In this document: positions 54,443 to 63,484 of the stretch, in pieces
Layout of the letters: the number at the start of each line of letters is the position of its first letter
How positions within the stretch are numbered: position 1 is the stretch's first letter
NCBI RefSeq assembly: GCF_002760615.1
Contig: NZ_AWWI01000060.1
Location: 124,001 to 188,000, forward strand
Origin: Puniceibacterium antarcticum
GTDB taxonomy: Bacteria > Pseudomonadota > Alphaproteobacteria > Rhodobacterales > Rhodobacteraceae
Direction: 5' to 3'
DNA: 64,000 nt
Program-made: the position numbers and the translations under genes
The notes under the pieces: generated by a model
What the model was told of the DNA's origin: nothing
What the model saw: only the letters and a program-made list of their open reading frames with translations
Databases searched by the model: none

Positions 54443-54733
54443 GAGGGGGTCCTTTCCCAGACGGGGGCTGCTTTGTGCAGCTTCCGTTGGTTGACATCTG
54501 CGTCGGGGCGTCAGGCTGCGAAATAGGCCTGGGGTGGCAGAACACCCTGAAATGGACGTTCTATAACTTGGGTTCAGGCCGCTCTCGCCGGGGCTTTTGC
54601 ACCAGATAGCGGCTTTTCATGACGAACAGGCTACAGATCCGGCATGCGCATCGCGGCAACCTGTCGGCAGTTGCGTATCGCATCCGCCGTGAGGTTGCGC
54701 TAACTAGGGGGGTGATTGAAAGGGGGGGGGCGG

Positions 54734-55150
54734 ATGTCAGAAATTGCAGTGCTTGCGGGCCGTTTGCTGATCGCCATGCTTTTTGCAGCGGGTGCGGTGC
54801 AGAAAGCGATTGATCCGGATGCGGCGGGGGCGCTTCTGAGCGGTCTGGGATTGCCCTATCTGCTGGTCTGGCCCGCCTTGATCTACGATGCCGTTGCCGC
54901 GATTGCGCTGATCCTCGGGATTGCGGTTCGCCCGGTTGCGGCATCCCTTGCGGCCTATTGCATGTTCACCAGCATATTTCACTTTATTCCCGACGATCCC
55001 TGGCAGATGAGCATCTTTGTCAAGAACTGGGCCATCGCGGGGGGATGCCTCGTGCTGGCCGCCCATGGGCCGGGGCGCTATGTGTTTTTCGGAACCTCGG
55101 CCAATGCCGTGGGGTTGTCCCGCAACGGGACAGGAAAGGATCAGGTATGA
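54734..55150 (+). CDS. DoxX-family membrane protein
   Basis: A 138-aa four-helix protein of the DoxX/SURF4 type, starting AVLAGRLLIAMLFAAGAVQK. It has the conserved helix LIYDAVAAIALILGIAVRP and the FHFIPDDPWQMSIFVKNWAIAGG segment. Function in most bacteria is unclear; some members associate with redox enzymes or thiol stress. The 54443-54733 spacer before it holds the divergent PepSY operon promoter and the stem GCTGC-TTTGT-GCAGC. Overlaps the next gene by ATGA. Confidence 0.88.
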   Translation: MSEIAVLAGRLLIAMLFAAGAVQKAIDPDAAGALLSGLGLPYLLVWPALIYDAVAAIALILGIAVRPVAASLAAYCMFTSIFHFIPDDPWQMSIFVKNWAIAGGCLVLAAHGPGRYVFFGTSANAVGLSRNGTGKDQV

Positions 55151-56133
55151 GCGGTTTGCTTGCGCTACTCGATGACGTGGCTGGCATTGCCAAGATTGCG
55201 GCGGCCTCGGTCGACGACGTGATGGGGCAGGCGGTGAAGGCCGGGTCAAAGGCGGCCGGTGCTCTTATCGATGATGCTGCCGTGACGCCCAAATATGTTC
55301 ATGGCTTTGAACCTGCGCGCGAACTGCCCATCATCTGGAAGATCGCCCGCGGATCACTGATCAACAAGCTGGTCTATCTGCTGCCCGTCGGTCTGCTGCT
55401 GGCAAATTTTGCCCCTTGGCTGATCGCGCCGCTTCTGATGGTCGGGGGTGCCTATCTATGTTTTGAAGGCGCGGAAAAGATCTTTCACGCGCTCTTCCCC
55501 GGCGATGGCCATGACGCGGGAACTGAGAAGGTGATCACCGACCCCACGCACCTTGAGGAGCAAAAGGTGCAGGGCGCGATCAAGACCGATTTAATCCTGT
55601 CTGCCGAGATCATGACCATTGCCCTGTCGGCCATTCCCGAAAGTTCCTTCTGGATGGAGGCGGCAACACTGGCGGTCGTTGGCGTGATGATCACCGTCGC
55701 GGTCTATGGCAGTGTCGCGCTGATCGTGAAGATGGACGATATCGGGCTCTGGCTGGCACAGGTCGGACGGTTCGGGATCACCCGCACGATTGGGCGCGGG
55801 ATCGTCAAGGCAATGCCTGTGCTGATGAAGACGCTGACCATCGTCGGCACGGCGGCCATGCTCTGGGTGGGCGGGTCGATTGTCGTGCATGGTCTGGGCG
55901 AAATCGGCTGGCATATGCCCGAAGAGGTGATCCATCACGCCGCCGTCACTGTGGCTGGAATGGTGCCGGAAAACCTGCGCGGGGCTGCGCAGTGGACGGC
56001 GACCGCAGCTATGGATGGTGCTCTGGGTGTGCTGTTGGGGATCGTGCTGATTCCCATCGGCACGAAAGTGGTGGCACCACTGTGGGGGGCGGTCTTTGGC
56101 GGCAAGAAGGACGGCTCTACCGCCGCACATTGA
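55147..56133 (+). CDS. DUF808 family membrane protein
   Basis: A 328-aa multi-helix membrane protein of the DUF808 family. Characteristic parts are LLALLDDVAGIAKIAAASVDDV at the N-terminus in pieces, DDAAVTPKYVHGFEPARELPI, LEEQKVQGAIKTDLILSAEI and the C-terminal ALGVLLGIVLIPIG. About six membrane helices. Function is not established. Translationally coupled with the DoxX gene through ATGA, so the two act together or share control. Confidence 0.88.
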   Translation: MSGLLALLDDVAGIAKIAAASVDDVMGQAVKAGSKAAGALIDDAAVTPKYVHGFEPARELPIIWKIARGSLINKLVYLLPVGLLLANFAPWLIAPLLMVGGAYLCFEGAEKIFHALFPGDGHDAGTEKVITDPTHLEEQKVQGAIKTDLILSAEIMTIALSAIPESSFWMEAATLAVVGVMITVAVYGSVALIVKMDDIGLWLAQVGRFGITRTIGRGIVKAMPVLMKTLTIVGTAAMLWVGGSIVVHGLGEIGWHMPEEVIHHAAVTVAGMVPENLRGAAQWTATAAMDGALGVLLGIVLIPIGTKVVAPLWGAVFGGKKDGSTAAH

Positions 56134-56139
56134 ACCCAC

Positions 56140-57177
56140 TCAGCTCTGTGACAGAAAGCTCGCCGCCGCGCGTTGCGCGGAGTGCCTGACGCGGGCGGTT
56201 GGGGCGGTGTTCAGCGCCAGAACAAGCGCACTCTTTTCCGACGGGTTGATCAGAACAAGGTTGAACCAGAAGCGGTGCGATCCGGTGTGTCGCAAGAGCG
56301 AACCATTGCGCATGTCCCAGCCCATGGCATGGCCTTGACCCGCAGCGTCCCGGTGCAGTTTTTGCCAGCTTTCTGAGTTCAGAAAAGCCTCTGGTTTGCG
56401 CAGATGCGCGCTGAGGTAGCGCAACTGGTCCGCCAGGCTTAGATGTATCCCGCTCGCAGGGCCCATGACGGCGATTTCATCCGCATCGGGCACCGATGCC
56501 CGGCGCGACCAGGGAAAGGGGCCGCCATGACCCCGCGGCTGACAAAGCGTTTTTGCAGGGCCCGAGGGCCCAAAGCCTGCTGTCTCCAGCGCCAGCGGCT
56601 CGAAAACCCAGTCGGTGATCAGCTCTTCCCAGCTTTGGTCGGTCGCCGCTTCCAGCATGGCGGCGACGACGACATGGCCCGCGTCTGAATGCCTCAAGGC
56701 GGTACCGCGTCGGATTAGCAACTTCTGGCATCGTCGCTCTGCGCCTTCAGCGCCGCGTACGGCGCTGAAGGCGCGCGTCAGGCGCGGACCTGCAGGGCGC
56801 GAAAGTCCGCAGCGATCGGAAAGCAGCATTTCAAAGGTTGCATCAACCAGATCTTGATGCAGCGCCAGATCCCCCATCAGCTGTCCAACCGTATCCTCCC
56901 ACCGGATCACATCCGCTTCAACCAGCCGCGCCACGAGCATGGCCGTCATGGATATGGCGTTTGATCCGATCTGCCACAGGTCCTGCCGGGTGACATCGAT
57001 TCCGGTGCCGCGCACCCTTTCACCCATCGCCGCCAGTCCACGTCGCCCGCCTTGCAACAGGGCGACCGAAACCGCCGGTGCACCGCTGCCTGCCAGCAAC
57101 TGACGCGCCAGTGCGGCTGCGCGCAGATTGGCCTGCACGGCATCGGCCGTCACGCAAAGGGTCGGTGTCAGGATCAT
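56140..57177 (-). CDS. Serine hydrolase (beta-lactamase/class C-like) with degenerate active site
   Basis: A 345-aa protein of the serine beta-lactamase-like fold (PBP4*/EstB type). The nucleophile region reads IGSNAISMTA, so the SxxK motif is S72-N-A-I75 with the essential Lys replaced by Ile. The YxN motif region reads RHSDAGHVV, with the Tyr replaced by His163 and Asn by Asp165. The third motif HTGS (297-300) is intact. Without Lys and Tyr, catalysis by the usual mechanism is unlikely. The fold is complete, so it may be a pseudoenzyme or ligand binder. No clear signal peptide. Confidence 0.82.
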   Translation of the reverse strand: MILTPTLCVTADAVQANLRAAALARQLLAGSGAPAVSVALLQGGRRGLAAMGERVRGTGIDVTRQDLWQIGSNAISMTAMLVARLVEADVIRWEDTVGQLMGDLALHQDLVDATFEMLLSDRCGLSRPAGPRLTRAFSAVRGAEGAERRCQKLLIRRGTALRHSDAGHVVVAAMLEAATDQSWEELITDWVFEPLALETAGFGPSGPAKTLCQPRGHGGPFPWSRRASVPDADEIAVMGPASGIHLSLADQLRYLSAHLRKPEAFLNSESWQKLHRDAAGQGHAMGWDMRNGSLLRHTGSHRFWFNLVLINPSEKSALVLALNTAPTARVRHSAQRAAASFLSQS

Positions 57178-57212
57178 AAGCGCCGCCGCCAGACAGGGTT
57201 TCGCGCAAGGTC

Positions 57213-57413
57213 ATGCGGCAGGACTACCCCCTGGCCGCATTGCGTGGAAAGCCCCTGCCGCTGCAGGGGCCAAATCCCGCGCAGGTGGGGGCAATCGTCG
57301 GCGGTGATTGGCCGTTGACCCGGGATGTGGCAAACTGCATCGCGGCGGCCAACCGCTTGGGTTCAGACAGAATGCCTCATCCTCAGCTGGAAACGCCAGA
57401 GAGCGGCATCTGA
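57213..57413 (+). CDS. Possible small ORF between the serine hydrolase and the LysR gene
   Basis: A 66-aa + strand frame (DYPLAALRGKPLPLQG, then DWPLTRDVANCIAAANRLG). It has amino-acid make-up like real protein but no good ribosome site, and its last 31 nt run antisense into the LysR gene. Unrecognised; possibly a decayed gene fragment. Confidence 0.25.
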   Translation: MRQDYPLAALRGKPLPLQGPNPAQVGAIVGGDWPLTRDVANCIAAANRLGSDRMPHPQLETPESGI

Positions 57414-58369
57414 TCTAGGCGCTGTTCGATTTGGGCCAGCACCTTGCGCACGGCGGGGCTTTGCTCGGTCTCTCTGCGGCAGATCAGGGAATAGGCGGCC
57501 ACCTGAATATCCTCGGGCAAATCCAGCGTGCGGATCGTGCTGCCCAGTCGCGAGGCGCTGGTGTAAAGTTCGGCCACAGAGGTGGCGATTGGCGCGATGG
57601 CATTGGTGTCGCTGATCAGTCCCAGCGTCAGTAGCAGCGACGAGGTGCTGAGAACGCGGGCAGGCGGGCGCAGGCCGCGCTCCAGCAGATAGGTTTCCGC
57701 CGTCAGGCGCATCAATCCGCCCGGCGCCTGCATCACCCAGTCATAGGCCAGACAGTCGGCAAGGCTGAGGCTGTCATGCCGCAGCAGCGGATGCCCCTGC
57801 CGGACCGCCAGCGAAATCGGTTCGGTTCCGATCCGGCGCAACGTCACGGCGCGCGGATCCAGAGAGGCGGGCAGGCGGCCCAGATAAAAATCCAGATCAT
57901 GGCCCAGCAATGCCTCGGCCAGCTTGTCCGAAGTGTCAACCAGAACGTTGAATTCGATCTCTGGGTAAATGACGCGGATTTCGCGGATGATCGGCAAAAC
58001 GATTTCAAGCCCCGGACCTGTCACCGTCCCGATTCTGACCAGCCCGCGCGCGCCCGAGTTGAGCAGCGCAATATCCTCAAACGCACTGTCCAGATCGTGC
58101 AGCGTTGCCCGGGCCCTGCGTGCGAGGATCTGTCCTGCCTCCGTCAGCAGAATGCCGCGCGCATGCCGCTGGTAGAGCTTCACACGTGACGTTTTTTCCA
58201 GCTCTGCGAGCAGGCGGGACGCGGCGGGCTGGGTCATCCCCATCTGCGTCGCCGCGCCAGAAATCTGGCCGGTGTCCTCAAGCGCGATCATCAGGCGCAG
58301 CTGGGGCAGGCGCAGCCCGCGTTGCATCAGCTTGGCGGTTGCGCCCTTCTTCGACATCGGTTTTTCCAT
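57383..58369 (-). CDS. gbpR: LysR-family regulator, GbpR-like
   Basis: A 328-aa LysR regulator divergent from chvE, as gbpR is in the Agrobacterium chvE locus. The winged helix is LRLPQLRLMIALEDTGQISG with MGMTQPAASRLLAELEK, followed by the effector domain (GLVRIGTVTGPGLEIVLPI). GGAG lies 6 nt before the ATG. In Agrobacterium GbpR responds to sugars and controls the binding-protein operon; the same role is inferred here from order. Confidence 0.85.
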   Translation of the reverse strand: MEKPMSKKGATAKLMQRGLRLPQLRLMIALEDTGQISGAATQMGMTQPAASRLLAELEKTSRVKLYQRHARGILLTEAGQILARRARATLHDLDSAFEDIALLNSGARGLVRIGTVTGPGLEIVLPIIREIRVIYPEIEFNVLVDTSDKLAEALLGHDLDFYLGRLPASLDPRAVTLRRIGTEPISLAVRQGHPLLRHDSLSLADCLAYDWVMQAPGGLMRLTAETYLLERGLRPPARVLSTSSLLLTLGLISDTNAIAPIATSVAELYTSASRLGSTIRTLDLPEDIQVAAYSLICRRETEQSPAVRKVLAQIEQRLDQMPLSGVSS

Positions 58370-58384
58370 GAGGTCTCCGGAAAA

Positions 58385-58406
58385 GATATATCAGTATAGC
58401 TATATC
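58385..58406. promoter_or_regulatory. Candidate GbpR operator
   Basis: GATATA-N10-TATATC is an AT-rich inverted repeat in the LysR-chvE spacer, with ATAGCTAT nested inside. Its place 16 nt from the LysR start and upstream of chvE fits LysR autoregulation. Confidence 0.5.
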
Positions 58407-58476
58407 ATTAAGTTAATTTCTGATTTGATTGCAATGTCCTTACTCGTCATCCTCCGCCCAGCAGAGCGCCGGACAT

Positions 58477-58496
58477 GGAATCAAATTTAGGATTCC
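58477..58496. promoter_or_regulatory. Inverted repeat in the chvE leader
   Basis: GGAATC-AAATTTAG-GATTCC is a perfect 6-bp inverted repeat centred 90 nt upstream of the chvE start. It may be a second operator or part of the mRNA leader. Confidence 0.35.
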
Positions 58497-58575
58497 CCCG
58501 GAAGATTCTGCCGAACATGACTGCACGGACCTGACCCGAAGGAGATAGGGACAGGGCTGCGCGAGGGAGGAAGAC

Positions 58576-59637
58576 ATGAACGGATTCAAGACTTTACTGG
58601 CAACCACAGCTTTGGTTGCCCTCGGTTCAGCCGCGTTCGCGCAGGACAAGGGCTATGTCGGCATCGCGATGCCCACAAAATCCTCTGCCCGCTGGATTGC
58701 CGATGGCGAAAACATGGTGAAGCAGTTCGAAGAGGCGGGATATACCACCGACCTGCAGTATGCGGATGACGACATTCCCAACCAGCTGGCACAGATCGAG
58801 AATATGATCACCAAAGGTGTGAATGTTCTGGTGATCGCCGCCATCGACGGCACCACGCTGTCGAACGCTCTGGCCAATGCCGCAGCGTCGGACATTGACG
58901 TTGTCGCCTACGACCGCCTGATCCGTGACAGTGGTGATGTCAGCTATTATGCCACGTTCGACAATTTCAAAGTAGGCGTGCAGCAGGCAACCACGCTGGT
59001 CGATGGGCTGAACGAACGCTTTGCGGATGAAAAACCGTGGAATGTCGAACTGTTCGGCGGCAGTCCGGACGACAACAACGCCTATTTCTTTTACAATGGT
59101 GCGATGTCCGTCCTGCAGCCTATGATTGATGCAGGCGATGTGGTCATCCCCTCTGGTCAGATGGGCATGGACAAGGTTGGCACCCTGCGCTGGGACGGCT
59201 CTGTGGCGCAAGCGCGGATGGATAACCTGCTCTCGGCCAATTACACCGACAAGAAGGTGAACGCCGTGCTGTCACCCTATGATGGCCTGTCCATCGGTAT
59301 CCTGTCCTCGCTCAAGGGTGTGGGCTATGGCTCGGGCGATATGCCGATGCCGATCGTTTCTGGTCAGGATGCCGAAATCCAGTCGGTCAAGTCTATCATC
59401 GCGGGCGAGCAGTATTCCACGATCTTCAAGGATACCCGCGAACTGGCCCGTGTCACAGTTGGCATGGTCAACGCATTGCTGAGTGATGCAGAACCCGAGA
59501 TCAATGACACCACCACCTATGACAATGGCGTCAAGGTCGTGCCGTCCTATCTGCTTGAACCGCTTCCGGTTACCAAGGAAAACTGGGAAGCGACTCTGCT
59601 GGACAGCGGTTACTATACCCGCGACCAGATCGAGTAA
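58576..59637 (+). CDS. chvE: Multiple monosaccharide ABC transporter, substrate-binding protein
   Basis: ChvE is a periplasmic binding protein for aldoses such as galactose, arabinose, xylose and glucose. The 353-aa product has a signal peptide ([17 protein letters not shown]), [18 protein letters not shown], the sugar-binding [12 protein letters not shown] and [34 protein letters not shown] and [15 protein letters not shown], all matching the ChvE family. GGGAGGAAGAC precedes the ATG. A terminator-like hairpin separates it from gguA, which should raise its expression relative to the rest of the operon. Confidence 0.95.
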   Translation: MNGFKTLLATTALVALGSAAFAQDKGYVGIAMPTKSSARWIADGENMVKQFEEAGYTTDLQYADDDIPNQLAQIENMITKGVNVLVIAAIDGTTLSNALANAAASDIDVVAYDRLIRDSGDVSYYATFDNFKVGVQQATTLVDGLNERFADEKPWNVELFGGSPDDNNAYFFYNGAMSVLQPMIDAGDVVIPSGQMGMDKVGTLRWDGSVAQARMDNLLSANYTDKKVNAVLSPYDGLSIGILSSLKGVGYGSGDMPMPIVSGQDAEIQSVKSIIAGEQYSTIFKDTRELARVTVGMVNALLSDAEPEINDTTTYDNGVKVVPSYLLEPLPVTKENWEATLLDSGYYTRDQIE

Positions 59638-59688
59638 TCGCCTCTCTGTCGGTGGTGCGGTGCAATAATCCCGCGCCACGGTCAACCT

Positions 59689-59730
59689 GGTTCTTGCCCT
59701 GCTCATGCGGGCGGGCAGGAACCCTTTTTT
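59689..59730 (+). terminator. Intra-operon terminator/attenuator after chvE
   Basis: GGTTCTTGCCC (59689-59699) pairs with GGGCAGGAACC (59713-59723) over 11 bp with one G-T wobble and is followed by CTTTTTT. Partial termination here would leave more binding protein mRNA than transporter mRNA, as is usual for ABC import operons. Confidence 0.82.
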
Positions 59731-59756
59731 AAAGACGCTCAAAGAGGGACAAGCCT

Positions 59757-61289
59757 TTGTCTGTCATTCTGGAAATGCGCGCGATCACCAAAGAATTCCC
59801 CGGAGTCAAAGCGCTGGATCAGGTCAGCCTGTCGGTGGAAGAGGGTGAAATCCACGCGCTGGTCGGCGAAAACGGTGCCGGTAAATCGACCCTGATGAAG
59901 GTGCTTTCGGGGGTTTATCCCCATGGAAGCTATACCGGCGACATCGTGTATGACGGTCAGATCAAGGCTTTTCGTGGTATTTCTGACAGCGAAGCGGACG
60001 GGATCATCATCATCCATCAGGAACTGGCCCTGGTGCCGTTGCTGTCGGTGGCCGAAAATATCTTTCTGGGCAATGAACGCGCGTCAAAGGGCATCATCGA
60101 CTGGCGTGAAACCAACCGGCGCGCCGCCGAATTGCTGGCCCGTGTCGGGCTGAAGGAACACCCCGAGACTCTTGTCGACACATTGGGGCTGGGCAAGCAG
60201 CAGCTGATCGAAATCGCCAAGGCGCTGTCCAAGAACGTGCGCTTGCTGATCCTGGACGAGCCGACCTCGTCCCTGAACGAAACCGACAGTCAAAAGCTGC
60301 TGGATCTGCTGCTAGAGTTCAAAGCCCGGGGCATCACCTCAATCCTGATTTCGCATAAGCTCAACGAGATTTCGCGTGTCGCCGACACGATCACAGTGAT
60401 CCGCGACGGATCGGCCGTATCGAGGCTGGATTGCCGCGAGGGGATCAGCGAAGACCGCATCATCCGCGATATGGTGGGCCGGTCACTGGATGATCGCTAT
60501 CCGGCGCGCGATCCGAAAATTCAGGCCGAGACGGCGATGGAAGTGCGCAATTGGTGCGTGACCCATCCGCTGCACAATGACCGGCAGGTGGTCAAGAACG
60601 TCTCTTTTCATGTGAAAAAGGGCGAGGTTCTGGGCATCGCCGGGCTGATGGGGGCAGGGCGTACGGAACTGGCGATGTCGCTGTTTGGCCGCTCTTATGG
60701 TCAGAACATCTCCGGTACGGCACTGATCAACGGGGAAGAGGTGAATTTGTCCACCGTCCGGCGCGCCATCAACGCAGGGCTTGCCTATGCGACCGAGGAT
60801 CGCAAGACCTATGGGCTGGTTCTGGACGAAACGATCCGGCGCAACGTGCCGCTGGCCGATCTTGAAGGTGTGGCAAACGGCGTGATCGTGGACCGCACGA
60901 AAGAGGCTGATGTCGCCAACCTGTACCGCAAGCGGCTGAACATAAAATCCAGTTCCATCGAACAGGAAACCGTGAACCTGTCAGGTGGCAATCAGCAAAA
61001 GGTCGTGTTGTCAAAATGGCTGTTTGCCGATCCCGATGTGCTGATCCTTGATGAGCCGACCCGTGGAATCGATGTCGGCGCCAAGTTTGAAATTTACACG
61101 GTGATCCGCGATCTGGCCGCATCCGGCAAGGCGATCATCGTCATCTCGTCCGAATTGCCCGAACTTCTGGGCATCACGGATCGTCTTTATGTCATGAACG
61201 AAGGCCGCTTCGTGGGGGAAATGCCCACCGCTGAGGCGAGCCAGGAAAAGATCATGGCGACCATCATCAGATCGGGGGATCGCACATGA
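59757..61289 (+). CDS. gguA: Multiple monosaccharide ABC transporter, ATP-binding protein
   Basis: A 510-aa two-module sugar ABC ATPase. The first module has [16 protein letters not shown], the D-loop region [10 protein letters not shown] and [10 protein letters not shown]. The second has [16 protein letters not shown] and [15 protein letters not shown] with [17 protein letters not shown]. The start is TTG at 59757 with GAGGGAC about 8 nt upstream, giving [10 protein letters not shown] as in GguA proteins. The next in-frame ATG at 59775 would delete the first strand. Overlaps gguB by 4 nt. Confidence 0.94.
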   Translation: MSVILEMRAITKEFPGVKALDQVSLSVEEGEIHALVGENGAGKSTLMKVLSGVYPHGSYTGDIVYDGQIKAFRGISDSEADGIIIIHQELALVPLLSVAENIFLGNERASKGIIDWRETNRRAAELLARVGLKEHPETLVDTLGLGKQQLIEIAKALSKNVRLLILDEPTSSLNETDSQKLLDLLLEFKARGITSILISHKLNEISRVADTITVIRDGSAVSRLDCREGISEDRIIRDMVGRSLDDRYPARDPKIQAETAMEVRNWCVTHPLHNDRQVVKNVSFHVKKGEVLGIAGLMGAGRTELAMSLFGRSYGQNISGTALINGEEVNLSTVRRAINAGLAYATEDRKTYGLVLDETIRRNVPLADLEGVANGVIVDRTKEADVANLYRKRLNIKSSSIEQETVNLSGGNQQKVVLSKWLFADPDVLILDEPTRGIDVGAKFEIYTVIRDLAASGKAIIVISSELPELLGITDRLYVMNEGRFVGEMPTAEASQEKIMATIIRSGDRT

Positions 61290-62488
61290 CCCAGACAACC
61301 ACAAATACCCAGCCAACGCCGGTCGCGGTCAAATCGCCCATTGCCTTTTTGCGCAGCCATATGCGCGAATACGGCATTCTCTTTGCGCTGATCGCCATTA
61401 TGGCGTTCTTTCAGGTAGCGACAGGGGGTATCCTGCTCAAACCCGTGAACCTGACCAACCTGATCCTGCAGAACTCGTACATCATCATCATGGCGATCGG
61501 CATGCTGCTGGTCATCGTCGCGGGGCATATCGATCTGTCCGTCGGCTCGGTCATGGGCTTTGTCGGCGCGTTGGCGGCGGTGATGATCGTGAACTGGGGC
61601 GTGCCCTATTTCATCGCCGGTTTGCTGTGCCTTGTGGCAGGCGCGATCATCGGCATGGCGCAGGGGTTCTGGGTGGCCTATTTCCGCATCCCGTCCTTCA
61701 TTGTGACCCTTGCAGGCATGCTGGTGTTCAAGGGTCTGACCCTGTGGCTGCTGGCCGGTCAGTCCGTCGGCCCCTTCCCCAAACAGTTCCAGCTGATTGC
61801 CTCGGGTTTCATCCCGGATTTGCTGGGGGGCGCTGACCTTAACCTCTTCTCGCTGCTGATTGGCGTGCTGGTCGCGACGTTGATCCTGGTTCTGGCAATC
61901 CGCAACCGCACCGAGGCCGCAAAATCCGGCAGCATTGAGGAACCGTTTTCATTCTTCGCCGCCAAGAACGGGCTGATCTTCATCGCGCTGGTTTATATGA
62001 GCTACCTTATGGCCGATTTCCGCGGCCTGCCGAATGTGTTCATCGTGATGGCGCTGCTGATTGCGGTCTATTCCTTTGTCACGTCGCGCACCACCATCGG
62101 GCGCCGCATCTATGCCATCGGTGGCAATGAAAAGGCGGCGATGCTGTCGGGGATCAACAGCCAGAAACTGACCTTTCTGACCTTCGCCAATATGGGTGTG
62201 CTCGCGGCACTTGCTGGCCTCGTTTTCGCGGCGCGCCTCAACACAGCGACGCCAAAGGCGGGCGCAGGGTTCGAACTGGACGTGATCGCGGCAGTGTTCA
62301 TCGGTGGTGCGTCCATGTCCGGCGGCGTTGGAACCGTGGTGGGCGCCGTGATCGGTGCCTTCATCATGGGGGTGATGAACAACGGCATGTCCATCCTCGG
62401 GATCGGTATCGACTGGCAGCAATGCATCAAGGGTCTTGTCCTGCTTGCCGCCGTTATCTTTGACGTCATGAACAAGAAGAAGGGCTGA
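61286..62488 (+). CDS. gguB: Multiple monosaccharide ABC transporter, permease
   Basis: A 400-aa inner membrane permease of the ribose/xylose type with about ten helices. Conserved parts: [34 protein letters not shown], the ABC-contact loop [22 protein letters not shown] and [20 protein letters not shown]. The large cytoplasmic insertion ([18 protein letters not shown]) is typical of GguB. Coupled to gguA by ATGA. Forms the importer with ChvE and GguA. Confidence 0.94.
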   Translation: MTQTTTNTQPTPVAVKSPIAFLRSHMREYGILFALIAIMAFFQVATGGILLKPVNLTNLILQNSYIIIMAIGMLLVIVAGHIDLSVGSVMGFVGALAAVMIVNWGVPYFIAGLLCLVAGAIIGMAQGFWVAYFRIPSFIVTLAGMLVFKGLTLWLLAGQSVGPFPKQFQLIASGFIPDLLGGADLNLFSLLIGVLVATLILVLAIRNRTEAAKSGSIEEPFSFFAAKNGLIFIALVYMSYLMADFRGLPNVFIVMALLIAVYSFVTSRTTIGRRIYAIGGNEKAAMLSGINSQKLTFLTFANMGVLAALAGLVFAARLNTATPKAGAGFELDVIAAVFIGGASMSGGVGTVVGAVIGAFIMGVMNNGMSILGIGIDWQQCIKGLVLLAAVIFDVMNKKKG

Positions 62489-62492
62489 AACC

Positions 62493-63476
62493 ATGCTCCT
62501 GTCCCAATATCGCAAGCCTGATGGCCAGATCCAGATCGTCGCCCGTGACGGAACCGAGGCGTTTGAGGTCAAAACCGACCTCTCGCTTTATGAGCTTGCT
62601 ATGGACTGCGCCGCAAAAGGCGACACCCTGCGCGACCGTATCGCCGCACTTGGCCTGAATGGCGCGGTCGATCTTGAGGCGCTTTATGCGGCGGGCGATC
62701 TGCTGCCACCGCTGCTGCACCCCGATCCCGCGCATCTGCATCTGACCGGCACCGGTCTGACGCATCTCGGCTCTGCCTCGACACGCGCGGCGATGCATTC
62801 CAAGGCACCGCAGGACGAGACGGATTCGATGAAGATGTTCCGCATGGGGGTCGAAGGTGGCAAACCCGCCAGCGGCATCGGCGTGCAGCCCGAATGGTTC
62901 TACAAGGGCACCGGTCATGCGCTGATCGCCCCCGGCCATGCGCTGACCTCGCCCGATTGTGCCGAGGATGGCGGAGAAGAGCCGGAACTGGCCGGCCTCT
63001 ATATCATCGGCGCGGACGGCACGCCGTTCCGGCTGGGCTTTGCCCTTGCCAATGAATTTTCGGATCATGTGATGGAGCGGCAGAACTACCTTTACCTCGC
63101 CCATTCCAAGCTGCGCCCCTGTTCTGTCGGCCCCGAGCTGTTCATCGGCGATCTGCCCGACAGTATCGAAGGCACAAGCAAGATCACCCGCGACGGCACC
63201 ACGATCTTTGAAAAGCCGTTCCTGTCGGGTGAGGGCAACATGTCCCATACCATCGCCAATCTGGAACATCACCACTTCAAATATGGCGTGTTCTGCCAGC
63301 CGGGTGATGTGCATATCCACATGTTCGGCACTGCGACACTGTCGTTTGGCGACGGGATCCGCACCCAGAACGGCGATCTGTTTGAAATCAGCGCGCCCGC
63401 CTTTGGTCTGCCGCTGCGCAATCCGCTGGCCACCACCGCCCTTGCGACGACACCCGTCGCCGTGCGTACATTGTAG
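62493..63476 (+). CDS. gguC: GguC family protein (FAH-fold, AraD1-like)
   Basis: A 327-aa protein of the GguC/AraD1 family in the fumarylacetoacetate hydrolase superfamily. Motifs: YELAMDCAAKGDTLRDRIA near the start, THLGSASTRAAMHSK, GVQPEWFYKGTG, GDGTPF-like ADGTPFRLGFALANEFSDHV, and HHHFKYGVFCQPGDVHIHMFG. The family is linked to sugar-acid breakdown, probably dehydration of a 2-keto-3-deoxy acid. Fourth gene of the locus, 4 nt after gguB. Confidence 0.88.
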   Translation: MLLSQYRKPDGQIQIVARDGTEAFEVKTDLSLYELAMDCAAKGDTLRDRIAALGLNGAVDLEALYAAGDLLPPLLHPDPAHLHLTGTGLTHLGSASTRAAMHSKAPQDETDSMKMFRMGVEGGKPASGIGVQPEWFYKGTGHALIAPGHALTSPDCAEDGGEEPELAGLYIIGADGTPFRLGFALANEFSDHVMERQNYLYLAHSKLRPCSVGPELFIGDLPDSIEGTSKITRDGTTIFEKPFLSGEGNMSHTIANLEHHHFKYGVFCQPGDVHIHMFGTATLSFGDGIRTQNGDLFEISAPAFGLPLRNPLATTALATTPVAVRTL

Positions 63477-63484
63477 GAGCCGAG

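Noticed and set aside
54561-54944. Minus-strand frame overlapping the DoxX start
   Set aside because: Pro/Ser/Arg-rich shadow of the DoxX gene without ribosome site. Only its last codons lie outside the sense gene.
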